DNA of 64,000 bases from Bradyrhizobium xenonodulans (GTDB lineage Bacteria; Pseudomonadota; Alphaproteobacteria; Rhizobiales; Xanthobacteraceae), in assembly GCF_027594865.1 (NCBI RefSeq), contig NZ_CP089391.1:4618501-4682500 (forward strand), written 5' to 3'. Made by a program: the position numbers and the translations under genes. Each line of letters starts with the position of its first letter. The first letter of the stretch is position 1. Positions 53,881 through 63,110 of this stretch are shown here, piece by piece. The notes beneath the pieces were generated by a model. That model was given only the letters and a program-made list of their open reading frames with translations, was not told the DNA's origin and made no database searches.

Positions 53881-56622
53881 ATGAATATCGTCATTGTGGA
53901 GTCGCCGGCGAAAGCCAAGACGATCAACAAGTATTTGGGCTCGTCCTACGAGGTTCTGGCCTCGTTCGGCCATGTCCGCGACCTGCCGGCGAAGAACGGC
54001 TCCGTCGATCCCGACGCCAATTTCAAGATGATCTGGGAGGTCGACCCCAAGGCGGCCAGCCGGCTCAACGATATCGCCAAGTCGCTGAAGGGCGCCGACC
54101 GCCTGATTCTGGCGACCGACCCTGATCGCGAGGGCGAGGCCATCTCCTGGCACGTGCTGGAGGTGATGAAGGAGAAGCGCGCGCTGAAGGATCAGAAGAT
54201 CGAGCGCGTGGTGTTCAACGCCATCACCAAGCAGGCGGTCACGGACGCGATGAAGCATCCGCGCCAGATCGATGGTGCGCTGGTCGACGCCTATATGGCG
54301 CGCCGCGCGCTCGACTATCTGGTCGGCTTCACCCTCTCCCCCGTGCTGTGGCGCAAGCTGCCGGGCGCCCGCTCGGCCGGCCGCGTGCAGTCGGTGGCGC
54401 TGCGCCTCGTCTGCGACCGCGAGCTGGAGATCGAGAAGTTCGTTGCGCGCGAATACTGGTCGCTGATCGCGACCCTGCTGACGCCACGCGGTGACGCCTT
54501 CGAGGCGCGTCTGGTCGGCGCCGACGGCAAGAAGATCCAGCGCCTCGACATCGGCAGCGGCGCGGAAGCCGAGGACTTCAAGAAGGCGCTGGAGCTTGCG
54601 ACCTACGCGGTCACCGCGGTCGACGCAAAGCCCGCCCGGCGCAATCCGCAGGCGCCCTTCACCACCTCGACGCTGCAGCAGGAAGCCAGCCGCAAATACG
54701 GCTTTGCCCCCGCGCACACCATGCGGATCGCCCAGCGCCTCTATGAAGGCATCGACATCGGCGGCGAGACCACCGGACTCATTACTTATATGCGGACCGA
54801 CGGCGTGCAGATCGCCCCCGAGGCGATCACCCAGGCGCGCAAGGTGATCGGCGAGGATTACGGCAACGCCTACGTGCCGGACGCCCCGCGCCAGTACCAG
54901 GCCAAGGCCAAGAACGCCCAGGAAGCGCACGAAGCGATCCGCCCGACCGACCTCTCCCGCCGCCCCGACAGCATGAGCCGCAAGCTCGATGCCGACCAGG
55001 CCCGACTCTATGAGCTGATCTGGAAGCGCACCATTGCCAGCCAGATGGAATCGGCCGAGCTGGAGCGCACCACCGTCGACATCGTGGCGAAGGCCGGCGG
55101 CCGCACGCTGGAGCTGCGCGCGACCGGCCAGGTCGTCAAGTTCGACGGCTTCCTCGCACTTTATCAGGAAGGCCGCGACGACGAGGAGGACGAGGACTCC
55201 CGCCGCCTGCCCGCGATGAGCCCGAACGACGCCTTGAAGCGGCAGTCGCTCGCCGTCACCCAGCACTTCACCGAGCCGCCGCCGCGCTTCTCGGAGGCTT
55301 CGCTGGTCAAGCGCATGGAAGAGCTCGGCATCGGCCGTCCCTCGACCTATGCCTCGATCCTCCAGGTCCTGAAGGACCGCGGCTACGTCAAGCTGGAGAA
55401 GAAGCGCCTGCACGGCGAGGACAAGGGCCGCGTCGTGGTCGCGTTCCTCGAAAGCTTCTTTGCCCGCTACGTCGAATACGATTTCACCGCGAGCCTCGAA
55501 GAGCAGCTCGACCGCATCTCCAACAACGAGATCTCCTGGCAGCAGGTTCTGAAGGACTTCTGGACCGGCTTTATCGGCGCCGTCGACGACATCAAGGATC
55601 TGCGCGTCGCGCAAGTCCTCGACGTGCTCGACGACATGCTGGGCCAGCACATCTATCCGCCGCGCACCGATGGCGGCGACATCAGGCAGTGCCCGAGCTG
55701 CGGCAACGGCCGGCTGAACCTGAAGGCCGGCAAGTTCGGCGCCTTCGTCGGCTGCTCGAACTATCCGGAGTGCCGCTACACCCGTCAGCTCGCCGCCGAC
55801 AGCGAGCAGACAGCCGACCGTTCGCTCGGTCAGGATCCCGACACTGGTCGCGATGTCTGGGTCAAGGCCGGCCGCTTCGGCCCCTACATCCAGCTCGGCG
55901 AGCAAAAGGATTATGAGGAAGGCGAGAAGCCGAAGCGCGCAGGCATTCCGAAGGGCACCTCGCCCGGCGATGTCGAGCTTGAGCTTGCGCTGAAGTTGCT
56001 GTCGCTGCCGCGCGAAATTGGCAAGCATCCGGAAACCGGCCAGCCGATCACGGCCGGCCTCGGCCGCTTCGGGCCGTTCGTGAAGCACGAGAAGACCTAT
56101 GCCAGCCTGGAGGCCGGCGACGAGGTCTTCGACATCGGCCTCAATCGCGCGGTCACGCTGATCGCGGAAAAGGTCGCCAAGGGTCCGAGCCGCCGTTTTG
56201 GTGCCGATCCCGGCAAGGCGATCGGCGATCATCCGAGCCTCGGCACCGTCACCGTGAAGAGCGGCCGTTACGGCGCCTATGTCACCGCGGGCGGCGTCAA
56301 CGCGACGATCCCGGCCGAGTTCGAAAAGGACACCGTGACGCTGGCGCAGGCGATCGCGCTGATCGACGAGCGCGCGGCCAAGGGCGGCGGCAAGAAGCCG
56401 AAGAAGGCGGCGAAGCCGGCCAAGGCCAAGAAGACTGCGGAGAAGGCTGCCGACGGCGAGGACGCCGCCCCCAAGAAGAAACCGGCCGCGAAGAAGGCGG
56501 CCAAAACCAAATCCGAATCCACCAGCAAGGCGCGCGCAGCCGTGTCGTCGTCCGCCAAGACGTCGCCAACCAAGCCATCTGGCGCCAAAGCTCCGGCCAA
56601 GAAGAGCGCCGGCACCAATTAG
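53881..56622 (+). CDS. topA: DNA topoisomerase I
   Basis: TopA relaxes negative supercoils by single-strand passage. The 913-residue product has the TOPRIM domain (E7 in VESPAKAK, D80 and D82 in ATDPDREGEAISWH) and the catalytic Y303 in GLITYMRTDG. One zinc-ribbon-like C4 motif (CPSCGNG ... GCSNYPECRY) and several topo-C repeats (GRFGPFVK, SGRYGAYV) follow. The last 80 or so residues are a Lys/Ala-rich tail (KKPKKAAKPAKAKKTAEKAADG ...), which probably helps bind DNA. The rnr gene begins 7 bp after it. Confidence 0.96.
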   Translation: MNIVIVESPAKAKTINKYLGSSYEVLASFGHVRDLPAKNGSVDPDANFKMIWEVDPKAASRLNDIAKSLKGADRLILATDPDREGEAISWHVLEVMKEKRALKDQKIERVVFNAITKQAVTDAMKHPRQIDGALVDAYMARRALDYLVGFTLSPVLWRKLPGARSAGRVQSVALRLVCDRELEIEKFVAREYWSLIATLLTPRGDAFEARLVGADGKKIQRLDIGSGAEAEDFKKALELATYAVTAVDAKPARRNPQAPFTTSTLQQEASRKYGFAPAHTMRIAQRLYEGIDIGGETTGLITYMRTDGVQIAPEAITQARKVIGEDYGNAYVPDAPRQYQAKAKNAQEAHEAIRPTDLSRRPDSMSRKLDADQARLYELIWKRTIASQMESAELERTTVDIVAKAGGRTLELRATGQVVKFDGFLALYQEGRDDEEDEDSRRLPAMSPNDALKRQSLAVTQHFTEPPPRFSEASLVKRMEELGIGRPSTYASILQVLKDRGYVKLEKKRLHGEDKGRVVVAFLESFFARYVEYDFTASLEEQLDRISNNEISWQQVLKDFWTGFIGAVDDIKDLRVAQVLDVLDDMLGQHIYPPRTDGGDIRQCPSCGNGRLNLKAGKFGAFVGCSNYPECRYTRQLAADSEQTADRSLGQDPDTGRDVWVKAGRFGPYIQLGEQKDYEEGEKPKRAGIPKGTSPGDVELELALKLLSLPREIGKHPETGQPITAGLGRFGPFVKHEKTYASLEAGDEVFDIGLNRAVTLIAEKVAKGPSRRFGADPGKAIGDHPSLGTVTVKSGRYGAYVTAGGVNATIPAEFEKDTVTLAQAIALIDERAAKGGGKKPKKAAKPAKAKKTAEKAADGEDAAPKKKPAAKKAAKTKSESTSKARAAVSSSAKTSPTKPSGAKAPAKKSAGTN

Positions 56623-56629
56623 AGGTTAA

Positions 56630-58987
56630 GTGAAACGCAAGAATGACCATGGCTTTCCCGACAGGGCAGCCATCGTCGCCTTCATCAAGGCAAATCAAGG
56701 CAACGTCGGCACCCGCGAAATTGCGCGCGAGTTCGGCCTGAAGAACGCCGATCGCATCGAGCTCAAGCGCATGCTGCGCGAGCTTGCCGACGACGGCACC
56801 ATCAAGAAAAAACGCCACAAGGTGTCCGAACCGGACACGCTCCCGCCGACGCTGGTCGCCGACATTACCGGCCGCGACCAGGACGGCGAATTGATCGCCT
56901 CCCCCACCGAATGGGACGAGGTCGAAAGCGGCGAGCCGCCAAAGATCCGCATCCAGATGCCGCGCCGGCCAAAGCCGGGCACCGTTGCCGGCGTCCGCGA
57001 CCGCGTGCTGCTGCGCGTCGAGCGCACGGACGAGACCGAGGGACCTGCCTATCGCGGCCACATCATCAAGGTCTTCGACAAGACCAAGACCCGCATCCTC
57101 GGCGTATTCCGCGCGCTGCCCGAAGGCGGCGGACGGCTCGTCCCCGTCGACAAGAAGGCCGCCGACCGCGAGCTGAACATCGCCGCGGCCGATACGCACG
57201 GCGCGCAGGACGGCGACCTCGTCAGCGTCGACATCGTCCGCACCCGCAGCTTTGGGCTGGCGTCAGGCCGCGTCAAGGAGAAGCTCGGCTCGGTCAAGTC
57301 AGAGAAGGCGATCAGCCTGATCGCGATCTACGCGCACGACATCCCACTGCAATTCCGTCCCGCGGCCGAGCGCGAAGCCGAAGCGGCGGAGCCGGCCAAC
57401 CTGAAAGGACGCGAGGATTGGCGCGACGTGCCGCTCGTCACGATCGATCCGCCCGATGCGAAAGATCACGACGACGCGGTGCATGCGCAGCCCGACGACG
57501 ATCCCAACAACAAGGGAGGCTTCATCGTCAACGTCGCCATCGCGGATGTGAGCTTCTACGTGCGGTCGGGCAGCGCGCTCGACCGCGACGCGCTCGATCG
57601 CGGCAACTCGGTCTATTTCCCCGACCGCGTCGTGCCGATGCTGCCCGAGCGCATCTCCAACAATCTCTGCTCGCTGGTGCCGGGCGAGCCCCGCGGCGCG
57701 CTCGCGGTGCGGATGGTGCTCGGCCCCGACGGCCGCAAGCGCTCGCACAGTTTTCACCGCATCCTGATGCGCTCGGCGGCGAAGCTCAGCTACGCGCAGG
57801 CGCAGGCCGCGATCGACGGACGGTCTGACGACACCACCGGCCCGCTGCTCGATCCGATCCTGAAGCCGCTCTACGCGGCTTACGCCTGCGCCAAGCGCGC
57901 CCGCGACGAGCGCGATCCGCTCAATCTCGATCTGCCCGAGCGCAAGATCTTGCTCAAGAGCGACGGCACGGTCGACCGCGTCGTCGTCCCTGAAAGGCTC
58001 GACGCGCACAAGCTGATCGAGGAGTTCATGATCCTCGCCAACGTCGCTGCGGCCGAGATGCTGGAGAAGAAATCGCTCCCGCTGATCTACCGCGTGCATG
58101 ACGAGCCGACGCTGGAAAAGGTCCACGCGCTCGCGGAATTCCTGGAGACGCTCGACGTTCCCTTCGCCAAATCAGGCGCGCTCCGCCCGACGACGTTCAA
58201 CCGCGTGCTGGCCCAGCTCGAAGGCCACGACTACTATCCGCTGGTCAGCGAGGTGGTGCTGCGTGCGCAGGCGCAGGCCGAATATTCCTCGGAGAATTAT
58301 GGTCATTTCGGCCTGAATTTGCGCCGCTATGCGCATTTCACCTCGCCGATCCGCCGCTATGCCGACCTCGTCGTGCACCGCGCGCTGGTCCGCGCGCTTG
58401 GCCTCGGCGAAGGCGCCCTGCCCGACAGCGAGACGCCGGAAACCCTCAGCGAGGTCGCAGCCCATATCTCGGTCACCGAACGGCGCGCGATGAAAGCCGA
58501 GCGCGAGACCGTCGACCGGCTGATCGCCCATCACCTCGCCGACCGCATCGGCGCGAGCTTTCAGGGCCGCGTCTCCGGCGTCACGCGCGCCGGGCTCTTT
58601 GTCAAACTCGCCGAAACTGGCGCCGACGGCCTGATCCCGATCCGATCCCTCGGCACGGAATATTTCAACTATGACGAGGGCCGCCACGCCCTCATCGGCA
58701 CACGCAGCCGCACCATGTATCAGCTCGGCGACGTGGTTGACGTTCGTCTAGTCGAGGCAGCACCTGTCGCAGGTGCGCTACGCTTCGAGTTGCTGTCGTC
58801 GTCCAGCGAGACCGCACCGCGCGACAGCAGACGCCCCGGCCAGCAACGCCGCCCCTCCTTCAAAGCGCATCCTGGACGCAGTCCGGCGAAAAAACACAAG
58901 CCCGCGAAGCCAAAGTCCGGCAAAGCGAAGAAGGCCAAAGGTAAGAACAAGGGCAAAGGCAAGGGGAATAAGGGCAAGGCATGGTGA
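56630..58987 (+). CDS. rnr: Ribonuclease R
   Basis: RNase R is a processive 3'-5' exoribonuclease that degrades structured RNA and takes part in trans-translation and rRNA quality control. The 785-residue product has an N-terminal helix-turn-helix-like domain, cold-shock domains, the RNB catalytic core TIDPPDAKDHDDAVHA with its Asp cluster, LPERISNNLCSLVPGE, and YAHFTSPIRRYADL. An S1 domain (GASFQGRVSGVTRAGLFVKL) and a Lys/Gly-rich tail follow. The start is GTG with an AGAGG site. It is coupled to topA and to the DUF983 gene. Confidence 0.95.
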   Translation: MKRKNDHGFPDRAAIVAFIKANQGNVGTREIAREFGLKNADRIELKRMLRELADDGTIKKKRHKVSEPDTLPPTLVADITGRDQDGELIASPTEWDEVESGEPPKIRIQMPRRPKPGTVAGVRDRVLLRVERTDETEGPAYRGHIIKVFDKTKTRILGVFRALPEGGGRLVPVDKKAADRELNIAAADTHGAQDGDLVSVDIVRTRSFGLASGRVKEKLGSVKSEKAISLIAIYAHDIPLQFRPAAEREAEAAEPANLKGREDWRDVPLVTIDPPDAKDHDDAVHAQPDDDPNNKGGFIVNVAIADVSFYVRSGSALDRDALDRGNSVYFPDRVVPMLPERISNNLCSLVPGEPRGALAVRMVLGPDGRKRSHSFHRILMRSAAKLSYAQAQAAIDGRSDDTTGPLLDPILKPLYAAYACAKRARDERDPLNLDLPERKILLKSDGTVDRVVVPERLDAHKLIEEFMILANVAAAEMLEKKSLPLIYRVHDEPTLEKVHALAEFLETLDVPFAKSGALRPTTFNRVLAQLEGHDYYPLVSEVVLRAQAQAEYSSENYGHFGLNLRRYAHFTSPIRRYADLVVHRALVRALGLGEGALPDSETPETLSEVAAHISVTERRAMKAERETVDRLIAHHLADRIGASFQGRVSGVTRAGLFVKLAETGADGLIPIRSLGTEYFNYDEGRHALIGTRSRTMYQLGDVVDVRLVEAAPVAGALRFELLSSSSETAPRDSRRPGQQRRPSFKAHPGRSPAKKHKPAKPKSGKAKKAKGKNKGKGKGNKGKAW

Positions 58988-59421
58988 GCATGAGCACGGC
59001 CCCAAAGATCTGGACGCGCGAGACCGGCCTGGTCGAGAAGCGCGACGTCTGGACGGCGATGAAACGCGGCTTTCGCAGCCGCTGCCCGCGCTGCGGCGAG
59101 GGAAAACTGTTCCGCGCCTTCCTGAAGACCGCGGACAATTGCTCGGTCTGCGGCCTCGACTTCACGCCGCACCGCGCCGATGATCTGCCCGCCTACCTCG
59201 TCATCGTCATCGTCGGCCACATCGTGGTGCCCGCGGTCCTCTGGATCGAGACCAATTACACCACGCCGGTCTGGATCAGCTTTGCGGCCTACCTTCCTTT
59301 CACCTTCGTCGCTTCGCTCGCGCTCTTGCAGCCGGTCAAGGGAGCCGTGGTCGGCATGCAATGGGCTCTGCGCATGCACGGCTTTGACGACAACCCTACG
59401 GATGGTATTCCGCCGGTCTAG
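58981..59421 (+). CDS. DUF983 family zinc-ribbon membrane protein
   Basis: The 146-residue product has two CxxC pairs (CPRCGEGKLFRAFLK ... CSVCGLDF), which probably bind zinc, then GHIVVPAVLWIE and FAAYLPFTFVASLALLQPVKG as membrane spans. This is the DUF983 family, found near rnr or cytochrome oxidase genes in alphaproteobacteria. It starts 7 bp inside the rnr end, so the two are coupled. Its role is unknown. Confidence 0.86.
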   Translation: MVSMSTAPKIWTRETGLVEKRDVWTAMKRGFRSRCPRCGEGKLFRAFLKTADNCSVCGLDFTPHRADDLPAYLVIVIVGHIVVPAVLWIETNYTTPVWISFAAYLPFTFVASLALLQPVKGAVVGMQWALRMHGFDDNPTDGIPPV

Positions 59422-59453
59422 GCCAAATAAGCAAAAGTCAGTTGGGTGAGGAC

Positions 59454-60203
59454 ATGACGGATACGTCGCAAGGAGCCGAAAAGGCAAAAATCCACGAGGG
59501 CAAGGAAGCCGACCACCATCCCTATTTCCGCCCGAAGGATGCCGCGACGCTGATCCTGGTCGATCGCGGCGGCAGTATTCCAAAAGTCCTGGTCGGCAAG
59601 CGCCACGACAAGGTGGTGTTCATGCCGGGAAAATTCGTCTTCCCCGGCGGCCGCGTCGACAAGAACGACTATCGGGTGCCGTGCGCGGCGCCGATCACCG
59701 CAGAGCTGGAAGCCAACCTCGCCAAGGGCAGCCCGAAGACCCCGGCTTCGCGCGCGAAGTCTTTGGCCATCGCCGCGATCCGCGAGGCCTGCGAGGAGAC
59801 CGGTCTCTGTCTCGGCCGCAGGTCCGAGGGAAAAGCAAAACTCGAAGGCGCCTGGAAGCCGTTCGCGGATGCGGGCCTCCTCCCCGATCCCTCCAGCCTG
59901 TTCCTGATTGCGCGCGCGATCACCCCGCCCGGCCGCGTCAAGCGGTTCGACACGCGCTTCTTCACCGCGGATGCCTCCACGATCACCCACCGCGTCGATG
60001 GCGTGATCCATGCGGACGCTGAACTCGTCGAGCTGGTCTGGGTCGAGCTCGGCTCAAAACCGCTCGCCGACCTGCATCCGATGACGCGCAACGTGCTCAA
60101 CGAGCTCGACACCCGCCTTGCCACCGGACCGCTCCGCCACGATGCGCCGGTGCCGTTCTTCCATTTCTATGGCGGCAAGATGCAGAAGGATATTTTGGCC
60201 TAG
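59454..60203 (+). CDS. Nudix hydrolase
   Basis: The 249-residue protein has a Nudix fold: GKFVFPGGRVD, then an extended insertion, and the REACEETGLCLG end of the Nudix box with its metal-binding Glu residues. The insertion between GGR and RE is longer than in MutT and fits the NUDT7/19-like group, so CoA or a nucleotide-sugar diphosphate could be the substrate; that is a guess. The ATG at 59454 with GAGG upstream is preferred over a TTG at 59442. It follows the DUF983 gene by 32 bp. Confidence 0.84.
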   Translation: MTDTSQGAEKAKIHEGKEADHHPYFRPKDAATLILVDRGGSIPKVLVGKRHDKVVFMPGKFVFPGGRVDKNDYRVPCAAPITAELEANLAKGSPKTPASRAKSLAIAAIREACEETGLCLGRRSEGKAKLEGAWKPFADAGLLPDPSSLFLIARAITPPGRVKRFDTRFFTADASTITHRVDGVIHADAELVELVWVELGSKPLADLHPMTRNVLNELDTRLATGPLRHDAPVPFFHFYGGKMQKDILA

Positions 60204-60293
60204 GACGCGGACTCATTCAGGCGCAGCCACATCAACCCATCCGCGACGCGACCGATCATACGTCCGGCGGCCGTGGATAGCATTGTTGCCTGA

Positions 60294-60707
60294 TCAGTCA
60301 TTCACGCCGATATCCGTAAAAAGGAACCCCGCCGGCGTCTTGGTAAAGACGAAGATGTGCTGGCCGCAGAAGACGGAGTAATAATCATTGTTCTCTTGAT
60401 CGCGATCGTAGAAGGCCTTGCCGCGCTGGATACACGCGCGATTTTTCGCCGTGAAAAAAGTCCCATAGGTCTTAGCGCGAAATTGCGCGGCGTCGCGAAT
60501 TGCGCTGTCGTTCATGAACGGCAATCGTGTCATGCCGGCGACGGCGGCGGAATCGTTTGTCTTCAGCGCCGTGCGAAACTTCTCAATGAAGCCATCGAAT
60601 TCCTTCTGCAAGGCAGAAGAAGCGACGGCGTTCTTCGGCGTCTGGGCGACGGCTGGAGCAAGGTTCACGAGAGCGGTTGCAAGCATAACTCTCAGCAAAA
60701 ATCGCAC
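60294..60707 (-). CDS. Secreted hypothetical protein
   Basis: The 137-residue product has a signal peptide (MRFLLRVMLATALVNLAPAVAQ) and a mature helical part with FDGFIEKFRTALKTNDSAAVAGMTRLPFM, YGTFFTAK, two cysteines and YYSVFCGQHIFVFTKTPAGFLFTDI. It looks like a small periplasmic NTF2-like or lysozyme-inhibitor-like fold, but I cannot assign one. The GTG at 60707 with AAGGAG 7 bp upstream is preferred over a TTG at 60734. Confidence 0.72.
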   Translation of the reverse strand: MRFLLRVMLATALVNLAPAVAQTPKNAVASSALQKEFDGFIEKFRTALKTNDSAAVAGMTRLPFMNDSAIRDAAQFRAKTYGTFFTAKNRACIQRGKAFYDRDQENNDYYSVFCGQHIFVFTKTPAGFLFTDIGVND

Positions 60708-60807
60708 AGGCGGCTCCTTCCATCGAACAATCAAGGTCTTCCGACCGATCCAAATCCATGGCGTACGTCAGGGATTTTCTGGCTCGCCGGGTTTATGGGT
60801 AGACGAC

Positions 60808-61350
60808 CTAATCGGCGTCCGGCTCGGTGCCGACATAGTCGCGCGCCGGCAGCTTGAGGACACAGCCGATCTCGCCTGCGAACCTGTCCGCCTCCTCACG
60901 CTTCGTAAAACTCATCAGCGTGATCGGCTCGGTGCCCCTGTTGCCGCAGAGATTGACGTCATAGGCCGTCAGCTCCGAATCATTGTCCTCGGTGATGCTG
61001 ATGAAGTGATAGTCGGCGAGATCGCGGTGCTTGCGGATATTCAGCGGGCCGAACTGCCTGGTGATGACGATCTGGCGAAGCGTCTCGTTGAGCACGACAA
61101 AAGTGCGGTAGGTCAGCAGGATCAGGCCGGGGATGCCGACCAGCAGCCCGATCCCGGTGAACACCAGCACCGGCACGAGGTCATCGGCGAGCCGGCCGAA
61201 GCCCGAAAAATCCTGGCGCAGGCCGAGCGCGACAATCCACAAGAGATAACCGCTCGCCGCCAGCAGCGGCAACGACAGCAGCCGGCCGACCCAGGGCATG
61301 GGCCGGTCGATGCGGACCATGCCGCCATCCACTGTCATTGCGCCTGCCAT
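60808..61350 (-). CDS. Hypothetical two-span membrane protein
   Basis: The 180-residue product has two spans: VGRLLSLPLLAASGYLLWIVALGL and LVPVLVFTGIGLLVGIPGLILLTYRTFVVL. A C-terminal beta-rich soluble part follows (IVITRQFGPLNIRKHRDLADYHFISITEDND ... GTEPITLMSFTKREEADRFAGEI), a PH-like pattern seen in some bacterial membrane proteins. A good AAGGAGA site precedes the ATG. The function is unknown. Confidence 0.75.
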   Translation of the reverse strand: MAGAMTVDGGMVRIDRPMPWVGRLLSLPLLAASGYLLWIVALGLRQDFSGFGRLADDLVPVLVFTGIGLLVGIPGLILLTYRTFVVLNETLRQIVITRQFGPLNIRKHRDLADYHFISITEDNDSELTAYDVNLCGNRGTEPITLMSFTKREEADRFAGEIGCVLKLPARDYVGTEPDAD

Positions 61351-61501
61351 TAAAAGTCTCCTTACGAGGTCATGGCTTGGTCGGGGCGAGGGGTAGATAG
61401 GTTCGAAGAGACGCCCCGGCGCCGTTCGCCCATTTTTACGGCGGAAGGTGCGACCAGATGTGCTAGGTGAAGGAAAGGGCGCTGAAGGATTGGAGGATCG
61501 G

Positions 61502-62926
61502 ATGACGCGGTTTGTAAGGCCTCTGCTCGCTTCCGTGGCGTTGTGCGGCCTGCTCTCGCCGACTGCTCATGCGGAGCTCGACGTCGCCAGACTGAAGCAA
61601 ACGATCGAGACCTCCTTCGAGAGCGAATATCCGAAGCTCGACGCGCTCTACAAGGACATCCACGCCCATCCCGAGATTGCCTTCCAGGAAGAGAAGACCG
61701 CGGCGAAACTCGCCGCCGAGATGCGTGCGATTGGCTTTGAGGTCACCGAGCACGTCGGCAAGACCGGCCTTGTTGCCATCTACAGGAACGGCGACGGTCC
61801 CACCATCATGGTTCGCACCGAGCTCGATGCGCTGCCGATGGAGGAGAAGACCGGCCTTGTTGCCATCTACAGGAACGGCGACGGTCCCACCATCATGGTT
61901 CGCACCGAGCTCGATGCGCTGCCGATGGAGGAGAAGACCGGCCTGCCCTATGCCAGCCGCGACAAGCAGATCTGGCAGGGCCGCGAAACGTTCGTTGCTC
62001 ATAGCTGCGGCCATGACATCCACATGGCGAGCTGGGTCGGCACGGCGAAGGCCCTGGTCGGCATCAAGGACCAGTGGCACGGGACGTTGATGTTCATCGC
62101 GCAGCCCGCCGAGGAAGAGGTCGCGGGCGCAAGGGCGATGATCAACGATGGCCTGTTCACCCGCTTTCCCAAGCCCGATGCGGGATTTGCCCTGCACGAC
62201 AGCAGTGGGGCCTACGGCTCCGTGACCTATCGGGTCGGGGTCGGATCGTCGAATGTCGACGGTCTCTTCATCAGATTTGTTGGCCGCGGCGGCCATGGCG
62301 CGATACCGCAGGCGACCATCGATCCCGTGATGATGGCATCCCGCTTCGTCGTCGACGTGCAGAGCGTGATCAGCCGCGAGAAGGACCCGACCGAATTCGG
62401 CCTTGTCACCATCGGCGCGATCCACGCCGGCACCGCCGGCAACATCATTCCCGACGAGGCCAGGGTGATCGGCACGATCCGCAGCTTCAAGCCGCAGGTG
62501 CGCGCCAGGATGCTGGCCGGGATCGAGCGGACGGCGAAGGCGGTGGCAGCGATGGCGGATGCGCCGGCGCCCGAAATCCATCTCGACGAGGGGACCAAGG
62601 CGGTGGTGAACGATGCCGCTGTCGTCGGCCAGGCCGAGCGGGTGCTGAAAGCGGCCTTCGGCGACAAGTTCAACGTCAGCCCCGCAAACACGACCAGCGA
62701 GGACTATTCGGAATATGTCAACGCCGGCGTGCCTTCGATGTTCTTCAACATCGGCGTCTATGAGCCCGACCGCGTCGCCGCCGCACGTAACGGCAGCGGC
62801 CCGCCGCTTCCCGGCAACCACTCGCCGCAATTCGCCCCGGTGCCGAAACCGACCATCCAGACCGGTGTCACCGCGATGACGCTCGCCGTGCTGAGCGCCT
62901 TCGATCAGAGGGCGCGGGGACAGTAG
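61502..62926 (+). CDS. Exported M20 family amidohydrolase with internal tandem duplication
   Basis: The 474-residue product has a signal peptide (LLASVALCGLLSPTAHA), then IHAHPEIAFQEEKTAAKL and the metal site SCGHDIHMASWVG, QPAEEEVAGARAMI and GRGGHGAIP, which place it among M20D amidohydrolases (hippurate or N-acyl-amino acid hydrolase types). Residues encoded by 61760-61846 (KTGLVAIYRNGDG ... DALPMEE) are repeated exactly by 61847-61933, adding 29 residues. The duplicated segment is near the metal site, so activity may be altered. GGAGG lies about 6 bp before the ATG. Confidence 0.85.
   Translation: MTRFVRPLLASVALCGLLSPTAHAELDVARLKQTIETSFESEYPKLDALYKDIHAHPEIAFQEEKTAAKLAAEMRAIGFEVTEHVGKTGLVAIYRNGDGPTIMVRTELDALPMEEKTGLVAIYRNGDGPTIMVRTELDALPMEEKTGLPYASRDKQIWQGRETFVAHSCGHDIHMASWVGTAKALVGIKDQWHGTLMFIAQPAEEEVAGARAMINDGLFTRFPKPDAGFALHDSSGAYGSVTYRVGVGSSNVDGLFIRFVGRGGHGAIPQATIDPVMMASRFVVDVQSVISREKDPTEFGLVTIGAIHAGTAGNIIPDEARVIGTIRSFKPQVRARMLAGIERTAKAVAAMADAPAPEIHLDEGTKAVVNDAAVVGQAERVLKAAFGDKFNVSPANTTSEDYSEYVNAGVPSMFFNIGVYEPDRVAAARNGSGPPLPGNHSPQFAPVPKPTIQTGVTAMTLAVLSAFDQRARGQ
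61760..61933 (+). repeat. Exact 87-bp tandem duplication inside the M20 gene
   Basis: 61760-61846 and 61847-61933 are identical at all 87 positions. The first 11 bases (AAGACCGGCCT) occur a third time at 61934-61944, which marks the pre-existing short repeat used to make the duplication. The length is a multiple of three, so the frame is kept. Confidence 0.97.
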
Positions 62927-63110
62927 CCCCTCTCGCGTCAGTGTCTGTGGCTTGATGGCTTCCAGGCTCATCGCCACGCGGCGCGCCGGAATGACGCAAT
63001 TGTGCTGAGGTGCCGGCAAAAAACAAAAGATTCTTCCCGCCTCCCCCAATGGCGGAGTTCCGACTCGTCCCTATGTCTTCTCGAACGACACCGAGAACGG
63101 ACAGCGGGCG

